DNA of 64,000 nt from Chondrosia reniformis (Eukaryota; Porifera; Demospongiae; Chondrillida; Chondrillidae): NCBI GenBank assembly GCA_947172415.1, contig OX359196.1, forward strand, positions 5,025,901-5,089,900. Direction: 5' to 3'. This document shows positions 48,640 through 59,309 of the stretch, in pieces. Under the pieces are notes generated by a model, which did not search any database, was not told the origin of the DNA, and was given only the letters and a program-made list of their open reading frames with translations. Positions within the stretch are counted from its first letter, which is position 1. Every line of letters starts with the position of its first letter. Made by a program: the position numbers and the translations under genes.

Positions 48640-48640
48640 C
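48410..48640 (+). repeat. Dispersed repeat R, longest copy
   Basis: Includes GGCCTATAGGGAACTAGATC, a C/T-rich middle and the GATCTTTTGTGAGTCCTTGG end. It joins parts otherwise found apart at 50,112, 50,460, 56,985 and 61,335. Overlaps the putative last TMEM177 exon. Confidence 0.6.
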
Positions 48641-49074
48641 AGGCACAAGTGTAACTATAGTGAATTTGTAATCTTGTATCTCCTTTGTATCATGTAGACA
48701 GACTACAAAATATACTGGAACTTGAAGAACTCAATAATAACTATATTAAATGAATTGTTGGGTGTTTCATCTTGTATAATATCAATTTTTTACAATTTGT
48801 AACAATGCTATATGCATACAGTTTAATATCTACAACCAAGTTTTTTGTCCATTAGATAAAATAGAGTATAGAGTTTATCTCTGAAGTGTTCATAAGATGT
48901 AGTTAAAGTGAAAAGTTGCAAGTCAAGAGCTGAGAAAAAAATAACTTTGTAGCACTACCATTTGTGACACATGCCGAGATCATACGTACGTATATGTATG
49001 CATTTTGGCTGCCACATTTTTTCAATATAATACATCCAATATCCCCCAAAAAATAAATCACAGTTTGGAATCTT

Positions 49075-52000
49075 TCAAAATTTTAACAGTTTATCAATAT
49101 TTCTTCTGAACTGCTGCCCAACCAGTGATCCATTCTTGTAAAGTACACAAGGCTCTCCAAGAGGAGCTTTTATCAGCTGCCATCTGTCATTACCTTATAA
49201 GGATATAGGTAAATAGGTACATATGACTTCTGACTACAGCTGCTACACCAGGTCTACACCAGAGGTGTCTACACTACAGCTGCTACACCAGAGGTGTGGG
49301 GAGCTCAGTATACCTTTATATATTGCTTGAGTCCATAAGTGTACCCAATCATTTTCAGACGGTAGGAACACTGGGACATGGTCCTCCAGTAGAGTCTCCA
49401 GTGGGTTGTGAAGGGGTGCTACCAGAATCTCTCCGCCAATCATGTACAGCTTACTACAGTTTGAAGTAAATCCTTGGTCATAATCTACAATGTACATAGT
49501 ATCATAATTTTGGAATTTTACTTAACCTTTTACCTTAAGTCTTGCTGGTAGATGGCAGTGTTGTTGGGAAACTCAAGCATCAAGTGCCGTATTACTGGCC
49601 ATCCAAATTCATACGCTTCCTGCATCAGTTGCCTGCGATAGAAGCCCCAAGCCTTGTAGACCTTGGTCATCCTAAAGAAGTGATCCAGTGTCTCATTGTC
49701 AGTGTCAAACTGCCAGTTCACCTCGGGCAGTGAGCCAGGGTGAGTCCGAAGGAGAGGAGTCAGGGAAGACAATTCTACCCATCTCATGAAGAGAGATTTG
49801 CTTCTCACATACCTACAGTGGACACGTCATGTGACACACATGTGACATGTAAGCACTTGAACGTACTTCAATATAGACACATCTAGGGTGGTATATCCCC
49901 CTGTGTCAGAGTGCATTAGGGAAAATCCCGACAGTCCTGAGGATAGCATGCCAATGATGGCTGTCTGCAAGCCATCATAGTGATCCCAAGTGACTAGCTG
50001 GTCACCCAACCAAAACAACCTTGAGAGCCCAGGACTCAGGTTAGAAGCACTTCTCATAAAGTACACAATATTGGAGGCCTGCAATAGCATACAGACAACA
50101 TGTAGTACTGGACTCACACTGTGACAAAAATATCAAGAAAACGATTCCCAGGATCACTGATCAAGGGTGGAATTCCCAGAAACAGCTGTCTGGCCCAGTG
50201 GAGAAGAAGAGAAGTCAACACACAATTAAACTGTTCTCACGTTGTAGGTAATGCCATCCACAGGTTTGTATGTAGTGATTGCTTCCTTGTTCAGTGTTGC
50301 CCACATCTCAGGATACTTGGAGTGAAGTTTAGCAGGATCCGCTTTGGAGTTGAGGGCAGCATTGAGAGGCAGTGATTCACCAAAGTCAGCCATCCAACCA
50401 CTCACATTAGTGGCTAGCATCTCCTACAACATATAGCATACATGAATAATCTAACACACCATTTCTCGTACATGCTATACAACCACTTTAGAGTAAAGGT
50501 CTATAGGGAACTAAACCTGGCAAGATGAGGATACAAGAGTTTTCTCCTTCTACATCTTATGCATATGGCTACTATGTATAGTGGCATAGAGAGATATGCT
50601 TGTAACATGAGATCATAACTATAACTTAGATGCACTTAAATTCTTAAAATCCTCTAATTTTCATTCATTCAAATTAGGCATGCTTGAATGTGATATGTGA
50701 TAATTACAAAATGTGTATCTACCTCCTGAATCACTTCCATGAACCACTTATATGCCTTCTTGTTGGTCAGGTCCACCAGTGCCCCCTCAGTATACCCCAG
50801 CCACAGCTCTCCGCTATCCAGCTTCACCAGGTAACCGTTCTCAATGCCCTCCTTATACAGGTTACGTCTGTAGGGAGTGCCTCTCTTGGACACATCTGTA
50901 ACCAAGCAGTTGATGTAGATGAGAACCTGCACGCCTTGAGAGGTGAGGTTGGACACCAGACCTGACCAATCAGGATAGTGGGTCTGGTCAACCTGCAAAC
51001 ATTATCATTGAAAAATGGTTACATCAGACCCGCATGGGACACCATGTACAAAGAAGCATGTCTACATAGATGGTACTTTTCCAAATATCAGACACCACTA
51101 ACCTCCCTACTAGGCTATTTATAGTACTTGGGGTTTCTCTTTAGGGTCGAAAACTTGAAAATATTTTGTCCCTCTTGAAGAAAATTCAATTGCCAATTTT
51201 TATTAGCAAACAAACACTGAGCTACCTAGGTTGCCCCATCTATAGGTTGCCCCATCTATAGGTTGCCACCCCCCCCCTGTGATGTTTTCAAAGAATACCC
51301 TGCATATATGGTCAACTATATATTCAGACACAATGAGAAACCCGTCCTTCTGGGCTTACGAACCTCCCAGTTCCACCACAGTCCCACCCTCCCAATGTCC
51401 TTGCCACTGTTGTTGAAACGCCTTTCTCCTGTCCAGTCTTGTAGCCAGACTGCTGCCACATCATCCAGACTACCTTGAGAGGCTTGTATCTTAGCAACAG
51501 TATCCATGACAACTTTAGTTCCCCCTTCCAACCCAATAACAGCTCCTCTGTCCACCCAAAATGGCAGAGGTGCCAATCGACCAGAATATGCAGTGTATGT
51601 AGACAAAAGATCTTTGTATGTCTTTCCTGACAAGAGAAGAAGTGACTAAGGATAACATTCTTATATGTCCATCTCATCTTACTGAATTGAACTATCTTGA
51701 ATTAATAACTCACCATGTAAAATTCGTCCTATCATTTGAGTAGAGTTTAGTTGAATTGTAACTTTGGATTTGTCTGTTAAATCAAAAATTGTATATTCTC
51801 GAGACTCCAACATTAGAGATCTCATCTTAGTGCTGATGTACTGAGGCACATGTGTGTACGTAGTGTACCAGCTGCCACCTATATAAATACATATAATATG
51901 AAAGGGAGTCTGAGATATAACAACTATATATACTGTAGATCAAATTACCTTTCATTTTATCAATTTAATCAAGTGATCATTGTACATTGATAAGCACCGG

Positions 52001-55000
52001 CTTACAAACTCTGTATACATAGCTGTGTTAAAGTAGCCGTAATAAAACAATACGTTATACAACACCTTAGTTATTTCTTTTGCTCGGTGAATGGCAAAAG
52101 GGAGAGGAAAGAGACTGACAGTTAAGGGGGTCCAGGTGTCTGCCAATTGTCATCTTATAACCTTGCCGGTGCTTAATTCACTTTTTTCTCTAAGCACCGG
52201 CAAGCCACAAACTGACAGTTAAGGGGGTCCAGGTGTCTACCAACTGTCCTACGCCCATCTTATAAGCCGGTGCTTAAGTCATTTTTTACTTTAAGCACCA
52301 GCAAGCCCCAAACTGACAGTTAAGGGAGTCCAGGTGTCTGCCAACTGTCCTACGCCCATCTTATAAGCTTGCCGGTGCTTAAGTCACTTTTTACATTAAG
52401 CACCGGCAAGCCACAAACTGACAGTCAAGGGAGTCCAGGTGTCTGCCAACTGTCCTATGCCCATCTTATAAGCTTGCCGGTGCTTAAGTCACTGTTTGCT
52501 CTAAGCACCGGCAAGCCCCAAACTGACAGTCAAGGGAGTCCAGGTGTCTGCCAACTGTCCTACGCCCATCTTATAAGCTTGCCGGTGCTTAAGTCACTGT
52601 TTGCTCTAAGCACCAGCAAGCCCCAAACTGACATTCAAGGGAGTCCAGGTGTCTGCCAACTGTCCTACGCCCATCTTATAAGCTTGCCGGTGCTTAAGTC
52701 ACTTTTAACTCTAAGCACCGGCAAGCCCCAAACTGACAGTCAAGGGAGTCCAGGTGTCTGCCAACTGTCCTACGCCCATCTTATAAGCTTGCTGGTGCTT
52801 AAGTCACTTTTTACTTTAAGCACCAGCAAGCCCCAAACTGACAGTTAAGGGAGTCCAGGTGTCTGCCAACTGTCCTACGCCCATCTTATAAGCTTGCCGG
52901 TGCTTAAGTCACTGTTTGCTCTAAGCACCAACAAGCCCCAAACTGACAGTCAAGGGAGTCCAGGTGTCTGCCAACTGTCCTACGCCCATCTCTTAAGCTT
53001 GCCGGTGCTTAAGTCACTTTTAACTCTAAGCACCGGCAAGCCACAAACTGACAGTCAAGGGAGTCCAGGTGTCTGCCAACTGTCCTACGCCCATCTTATA
53101 AGCTTGTCGGTGCTTAAGTCACTTTTTGCTCTAACCACTGGTAAGCACTAACATAACAGTTAAGTGTATTCAGGTGTCTACCAATCGCCCCCAGAGCACC
53201 ATTCTATGCTACGTATACACGATTAATTTTTACCTTATCTACTTTGATCATCAGTCATCTTGCTATTATTCGTATTAATTAATGATCATCATTATGGTAG
53301 ACACTGAAGATTAGCAGGCTTACCCACAATTTAAAGTCGACACTTTTCTGTCCTAAACGGAATAAAACAAAACTGTCTACATCGTCGTTCAAGGTTTCGC
53401 TCCATTTACAAGCCTAAATACAGAAGTAAAAGCTTTAATCATATCTTGAAGAACAGCTAGACCCCGAGCTATTAATCGAACCTTCAAACATAACGCTCTC
53501 CGAAATCTATTGTTCTTCCTCTTTAAGTCAACTCTTGATTTGCTGCAGGCCATTAAAGAAAGAAAATACAAACGAAAAACCTCGAGTAACTTGGCGTGAG
53601 TATATATGCTAACTCGGCGTTGTCTTGATAAGCATAGATTATATGCGTTAAGTGTAGCTGGTGCTTTAAGTTTATACTATTATACTGTGTACTAAATGTG
53701 TACTATATTTGACGGTGCTTAACCACTTTTGTATACTAAGCACCAGCCATACTTAGGAACTGAATATAGTGCATATTTATAACTAGTATATTTCCACTTC
53801 CATCACCACCGCGCTGGTGGCAGAGTGATGCGAGAGAGAAGCGTATAGAATAAAAGGAAGCTTATGGAATTGGATCAATTACAAAGGTAATCAGTTTTTT
53901 TCCTTTTTTTTCTTTATCATTTCACAACGTTGTTGCATATAAATAGTCCATTTTAACATGACCATTCAGGCCTGCCAGCGTGGAGCCTCGTGTGAGGAAG
54001 TAAGTCCGAACTCGTTGGCTTGGCAGTGTCTAGGTTCCGTAGCTGCCCTGTATCGGTTGGTGCCATGGGGATGTGCTCACCAATTATCGATTTATCGATA
54101 CAACGGAACCCAGGGAGGGATAAGGCCGGTTCTGTCACTCTGTGACTACCAAAGCCGAAACTGCACCAGTTAGGCGTTACCAACGATCCTGGCCCCAGAC
54201 GACCAGCGATGGAAGGACGGCTCGCATTGTGGATGGTAACGTGAACTCCCTGCGTCGAGCAAAATCCAAGTCACACCTCCTCGTGGTGCTCGACGGTAAC
54301 AGCAGTCTCTGCTGGCTAACGTGACTGGTTTTTTCTTTTTCTTATCGTCAGTATATCGCGATATTTGTTGGAACCAACTGAGAATGGACGTTTTTTCTCT
54401 TTTTTCCTTATCGTTAGCATATCGCGATATTTGTTGAAGGGTCTGGGAACCCATTGAGTTCCAAACACGCTTGGGTCGTTTTTTCTTCTTTTTTCTCGTT
54501 GTCATATGTAAAATTAATGTTTAAGAGAATTAATAAAAAAAACTTTTTACAGTATGTAGACTATATTTTTACTCTTATTTTACTTTACAATTTACTAAGA
54601 GAAAATCCAAAGTGCCCATACTGGTACTGAAACATGTGTTAAAGGCTGGTAGTTTCTGTGGTCCTATGAATATCATTATATCTCATGAATATGATTTAAA
54701 GGCAATGAATGTCATTAGTAGTATTAATAATAATTCATTGCTATTAAAATAGATGCAATAACTTGGGAAACATGAGGAAAGTGGCCATGATGGATGTAAA
54801 GTGTTGTAGATCATGCTGGTATCATGTGGAAGAAAACCTTATTTCTGTGCCATGCAGTAATAACAAGTCAATCCCGGCTTACAGTAACAAACCTTACCGG
54901 TACACTAATCCAAAAATTAATGATGCCAGTACCTGTAATGAACGTGTCAATTCTTAAAATACAGTACCAGCGCTTTAATGAGTCATATTGTACCAGTACC

Positions 55001-56410
55001 AGCGCTTTAATGAGTCATATAGTACCAGTACCGGCGCTTTAATGAGTCATATAGTACCAGTACCGGCACTTTAATGAGTCATATAGTACCAGTACCGGCG
55101 CTTTAATGAGTCATATAGTACCAGTACCGGCGCTTTAACTAATAAGGTAATGATGCCGGTACCAGTATCGAACGTATTCAGTCTTAAAATTACCGGTACC
55201 GGTACATTAACGCAATACATTTCGTTACCGGTACCGGTTGTCAGGTATGGTTTCATAAATCTTGTGAGGCCATTCCTGACAGGATATTCTCTGAGAAGGA
55301 CATTTCATGGGTTTGCTCCTAGTGTAGTTGACATCTCATGTATTTGACATGACAGATTACATATTTTAATTTTTGTAATTTCATGACATGACAAGTATTT
55401 AGTACTTATTTATTTTTTCTTATCATAATAAACATTCATATATACTAAATGATTATTCTAGTATATTTCATCCCCCAGATAAAATATCCTAGGATATACT
55501 ATCCTAGAGAAGGATAGGGTAGGATAAATGTTCCTAGGATAAAGTATCCCAGGGTGTCCCAGGGGATACTTTATCCTAGGAAAATTTATCTTAGGGGATA
55601 AACTTTAGGGGGATAGAATTTACTGTGACACCGGCACTCTAGCCACTGCGTTATCAAATGTAAAACTCACTAGCTACATATTTGGTATTTCTTAAGTTTA
55701 ACAGAATATATGGTGCACCTTAATCATTGAATTGAATTGAATTGAATATACAGGAGTGCATATCTAATTCAATCCTTACCACTTCCCTTCGATGCAATGT
55801 CCAGTATTAGTGTAACGGGTTCTAGTCCTCTGCCCACTCCCTGCTCTGTACTGAACAACGGGAGCACCTCGCCCTTCATGTTCAGCTTGCTGTACTGGAA
55901 ACCGAACCCGTAAAATCCTTCATCCACCTCACTGCCGTATACGAGCCAAACCTCGTTATAGGCCGCAGGGCCAAGCAGGGTCACGTTGAACAGCAAATGA
56001 TAATATGTATTCTTCATCACATCCTTAACTTCGACAGCTTGAAAGGAAACGAAGAACCGTACCGCACTGCACAGTTCGCCACTGAAGAAGACGAGAGGAT
56101 AGGAGGAAGAAGGCTGAGTCCCGTGGGACTGGATCTCCGCTGCGTCACAGCTACTTAATATCTCCCTATTGATATTATATACACCTCCGTTCTGCTGAAT
56201 TTGGTAGGTTGTTTGGGCTGCATTTATGAAACTTGAGTTATCGGCAGACGTGTACCACACGAGCTGTCCATTATTATATATGTTCAGGAGCTCTGGCCCT
56301 TCTGGTGCAAACACAATAGAGAAGGGTCCAGTCTTATATGTGATAATTGAGTTTCCAAGCTTAAACAACAGTAATAGAACAAGAAAGGCAAGACTAATGG
56401 TAGCAGCCAT
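49075..56410 (-). CDS. GH31 glycosidase, sulfoquinovosidase (YihQ)-like
   Basis: The start MAATISLAFLVLLLLFKLGN at 56410 gives a signal or signal-anchor segment; an upstream spliced exon is possible. Exons: 55778-56410, about 51715-51880, 51365-51625, 50725-50993, 50238-50424, 49870-50080, 49536-49815, 49316-49490 and 49075-49201. The catalytic part reads WLQDWTGERR, GWMADFGE (nucleophile Asp), WLGDQLVTWDHYDG (acid/base Asp), HSDTGGYTT and ENDWVHLWT, ending KNGSLVGQQFRRNIDKLLKF. This order and wording match E. coli YihQ (QDWSGIR, GGWMADFGE, WAGDQNVDW, HSDIGGYTT) more closely than lysosomal alpha-glucosidase. The Arg and Trp that bind the sulfonate in YihQ appear conserved in GRVGLWWNW, with a two-residue insertion. 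It probably cleaves sulfoquinovosides, from dietary or symbiont sulfolipid, in a secretory or extracellular compartment. Intron 1 is about 3.9 kb and full of repeats. Confidence 0.82.
50112..50215 (-). repeat. Dispersed repeat R, copy 5 (right part)
   Basis: Complement of the 48,510-48,600 type sequence (GGGTGGAATTCCCAGAAACA). In a GH31 intron. Confidence 0.6.
50460..50550 (+). repeat. Dispersed repeat R, copy 6 (left part)
   Basis: AGAGTAAAGGTCTATAGGGA and following bases match 48,425-48,495. Confidence 0.6.
52130..53160. repeat. 105-base satellite, about 9-10 units, each with a hairpin
   Basis: Unit spacing is 105 (for example GCCGGTGCTT at 52371 and 52476). Each unit contains inverted arms CTTGCCGGTGCTTA and TAAGCACCGGCAAG around a loop of about 15 bases. 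Single related hairpins lie outside the array at 51,985-52,005 and 53,712-53,750. Lies in GH31 intron 1. Confidence 0.95.
53161..53980. other. Intronic spacer with a solitary satellite-type hairpin
   Basis: At 53,712-53,750 GGTGCTTAACCAC and TAAGCACCAGCC form a relative of the satellite hairpin. A minus-strand open frame at 53,389-53,571 is not convincing as an exon. Confidence 0.4.
53981..54500. other. GC-rich island of unknown origin with a repeated TATCGCGATA unit
   Basis: Much richer in G+C than its surroundings from 53,981 to 54,325. Next come two tandem versions of a 65-base segment with CTTATCGTCAGTATATCGCG, each preceded by a T-rich run. No protein similarity recognised. It may be the end region of an old mobile element. 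Confidence 0.4.
54965..55140. repeat. 32-base tandem repeat, about 5.5 copies
   Basis: Unit CTTTAATGAGTCATATAGTA plus CCAGTACCGGCG. The flanks carry further ACCGGTACCGGT palindromes at 55,190-55,240. Confidence 0.9.
55470..55620. repeat. Cluster of CCTAGGATA palindromes with a strong hairpin
   Basis: TTCCTAGGATAAAGTATCCC at 55,530 faces its complement ending at 55,582 (20-base arms, short loop). Weaker versions of the motif flank it. A foldback-type sequence in GH31 intron 1. Confidence 0.7.
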
Positions 56411-56632
56411 AATGACACATGTCACGCCTACAACACACCAATAAACTCGATGACATATAGTCTAGCTGATCTATTATTAAAATGCACAATTTAATTGTTG
56501 AGTCTTCATAAAGCCTACAACCTTCTTGTAAAACATATAAATTATACACTGTCATACATCAAAATTCAAGAAAAGTTATTGCCATATAATAAAGAATCAG
56601 TTATAACTTCTAGAAGTTCCTTGCAGAAATTG

Positions 56633-59203
56633 CTATTGTATACTCTCTACGACCTTCTTAGCTGCCTCTCCAAAGGACAGAGCCGCAGACATTGGCACTC
56701 CACTCGTCTCTAGGATCCTCCTGGCCTCCACCACGTTGGTGCCCTCCAGCCTCACTACCAGTGGGACCTTCAGACCAACCTCCCTACAAGCCTTCATCAC
56801 ACCGGTTGCTATGGTAGCACAGTCCACTATACCTCCAAATATGTTTACTAAAATAGCCTTTACCTAACACAGAAGCAAAAAGGATACATTGTATATAGAC
56901 TTTATGTAAACTTTACGTTGATAACATATCAATAATCAAAATCATATCAAAATTCAACATGGTAGACATGTGGAGTGGAGAGGAAGAGAAAGAGAAGGAG
57001 AGAGAAAACTGTTGTATCTTCATCCAAAGCTCTCACTAGGCTTAGTTCCTTATATAACCCTTACTCTAAAGTAGATGTAGCATGCAAGAAAATAATTATT
57101 AATGCACAGGCTGCGGTGCTACTGATAATATTAGCAAATCAAGCTCAAACAGTAACAGATAATGGTATGAACAAGGATACAGTATTATTGACTACTAACT
57201 TGTTGATCACGACTTAGTAGTTTAAATGCTTCCAGGACCTGTGTCTCATTGACTCCTCCCCCTACATCCAGGAAGTTGGCAGGACTGCCCCCATAGTGCT
57301 TGATAATGTCCATCGTGGCCATTGCCAGACCTGCACCATTCACTGGACCAGGAAGGAAAGTGAGCACAAATGTGATAAGTGAGGTATGTATATATACATA
57401 CGGCTAATAGTCTACTATAGCAGAACACGCTGTTATCACTCACTTGTACGTATACACATAAATCCTAGCCTTATGTTTTGGATGGTACAACTCTTTGAGC
57501 ATCAGTTTAAATCTAAAATCAGAGTTAGGTTTATATTTTTTGATCTAATGTTTTGACCCTCGGGATGACAATCCTAACTGTGGTGTTAGATACTCAAAGA
57601 GTTGAAAGATTTACCATCCATTTGACACAGTTAGAAGGAATCGTTATATTTAGAGCTTTAGACATACTTATCAGAGTGTACAGTGTGTGTTCTTACCTAG
57701 GCAGCCAATACTGCCATCCATTCCTATGTAGTTGAGATTGTGCTGCGTGGCCTCAACCTCACGAGGGTCACTCTCTGCATGATCCTCCAGGAGGAAAATA
57801 TCACGCTGCCTGAATTTTGCATTATCATCAAAATTAATTTTGGCATCAAAGCAGACAACTGATAAAGAGAAGGAACATCTGATAAGAATAAAAGGATGTG
57901 CTAAATCACCTGCTGCTACCTCTTCCACCCGGGGTTTCCCCCAAAGGGTTGATCTCCACTTGAGTGGCATCCACACCAACAAAGAGGTTGTAGAGAGATC
58001 TCATCTGAGTCACTGCCTACAAGGAGTACATACATTCACAGTAAAGGTACCACTGCCTCAGTTACTTACAAATTATGAAAATGTCTGACTATCACATGTA
58101 CCTGATCTAGTGCTGACCCTTTGAAATCAAGATTTTCTGCAAGTTTTCTAATACTAGCATCGTCAACACCTTTCTCAAAGTCAATTGGAAGCTACAATGA
58201 GAGACATACTTGTATTATCAAACAAAAGTATTAAATTATCTCAGTAGAATCATATTTCAAAGGCTCTATTTATTATAATAATTAGAAGTGTATGCGTATA
58301 CATTTTCTACAAACATATGGCACAAATGTACATAGGTAAAATACATGTATTGACACTGACTCAGTTTAGTGCCACAAAATTCTCTGTGGATGTACGTACC
58401 TTAAAGATCTTTTCAGGTGATTTAGCTGCCACTTCCTCAATATCCACTCCTCCCTCAGGGCTGGCCACCATAACAGGACCTTGATGAGCCCGGTCCATCA
58501 CAATGGCAAAGTAGGTCTCCCTGGCGATATCCAACGCTTCTGCTACCATCACAGACTTCACCAAGACTCCGTCCCCCGTAGTCTGTTTTGTCTTTAGCTT
58601 GTAGCCAATCATTTGGGAAGTTAAGCCCTTTATAGAGTCCAAACTGTGTGAAGCAGTTCATATATATTGCATACACTCTCCTAAGATGTATGTAATAATT
58701 GACAGGGGCTTACTCTTTTGTGACCTTCACGCCTCCTTGCAAACCACTTGAGAAGGTACCTTTTCCTCTTCCTCCAGCTAATATCTGCGCCTTAACTACA
58801 ACCTCTTCCACTCCTAGCAAAGAGGTAGAAGACTTTACACGTATCACACTATAGGTAGGACATTAGTAGCGACATAGTCCATGGGAGTGATTATGCTACC
58901 ACCACACCTAGCTCCTTTGCAATGCTGCCAGCTTCCTCAGGCGTGGTGGCCATTTTAAACTCTTGAACTGTCACGCCATAGTTCTTCATCAGCTCCTTGC
59001 TCTGATGTTCGTGCAGATTCAAGTGTCTCACAGAGTTTACAGAACCAATCAGCACCTGAAGCAGGCAACGCAATTGGGTTAAACAATGGTTTGCAAACAA
59101 ATTAAATAATCCCATGTGATGAAACCAATGGTTTCTCCTTTTCACCTACCCTCTCATGGCGCGGTAAAAACTGTCTAACTGCTCCCCTGATAAGAGCCGC
59201 CAT
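56633..59203 (-). CDS. SUCLG2: Succinyl-CoA ligase, GTP-forming beta subunit
   Basis: Nine exons, from [18 protein letters not shown] (59203; an Arg-rich mitochondrial presequence) to VVESIQ and the stop at 56633. Conserved blocks in order: [34 protein letters not shown] (ATP-grasp lysine and glycine loop), [66 protein letters not shown], and [16 protein letters not shown]. Residues such as [10 protein letters not shown] and RLEGTNV favour SUCLG2 over the ADP-forming SUCLA2. In the citric acid cycle it converts succinyl-CoA to succinate with GTP formation, together with the alpha subunit, in the mitochondrial matrix. A short MITE-like sequence lies in one intron. Divergent from TMEM243. Confidence 0.93.
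56985..57090 (-). repeat. Dispersed repeat R, copy 7 (left part, inverted)
   Basis: GTATCTTCATCCAAAGCTCT and TTACTCTAAAGTAG match 61,366-61,430 and the complement of 48,425-48,500. In a SUCLG2 intron. Confidence 0.6.
57480..57620. mobile_element. Short MITE-like foldback
   Basis: GGATGGTACAACTCTTTGAG at the left is mirrored by CTCAAAGAGTTG and TTTACCATCC at the right, with imperfect complementarity inside. In a SUCLG2 intron. Confidence 0.6.
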
Positions 59204-59309
59204 TTTAATAATTTCCGTATATTTTCCAATTTTCTGTACCGAATCTCGTATATTGATCTTGGTTTATAAAGTCACATGCCTGGCAAATTTCTGAGCTGTT
59301 TGTAAAGTC
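59204..59309. promoter_or_regulatory. Bidirectional promoter region SUCLG2/TMEM243
   Basis: 106 bases separate the divergent start codons. No TATA box in a sensible place was identified. Confidence 0.5.

Noticed and set aside
52369-53151. Plus-strand repeated open frames (SLFALSTGKPQTDSQGSPGV)
   Set aside because: The 105-base satellite is divisible by three, so frames stay open by arithmetic. No start or splice context was found.
53389-53571. Basic 60-codon minus-strand frame (RKNNRFRRALCLKVRLIARG)
   Set aside because: No start context, splice signal or family match; it lies inside the repeat-rich GH31 intron.
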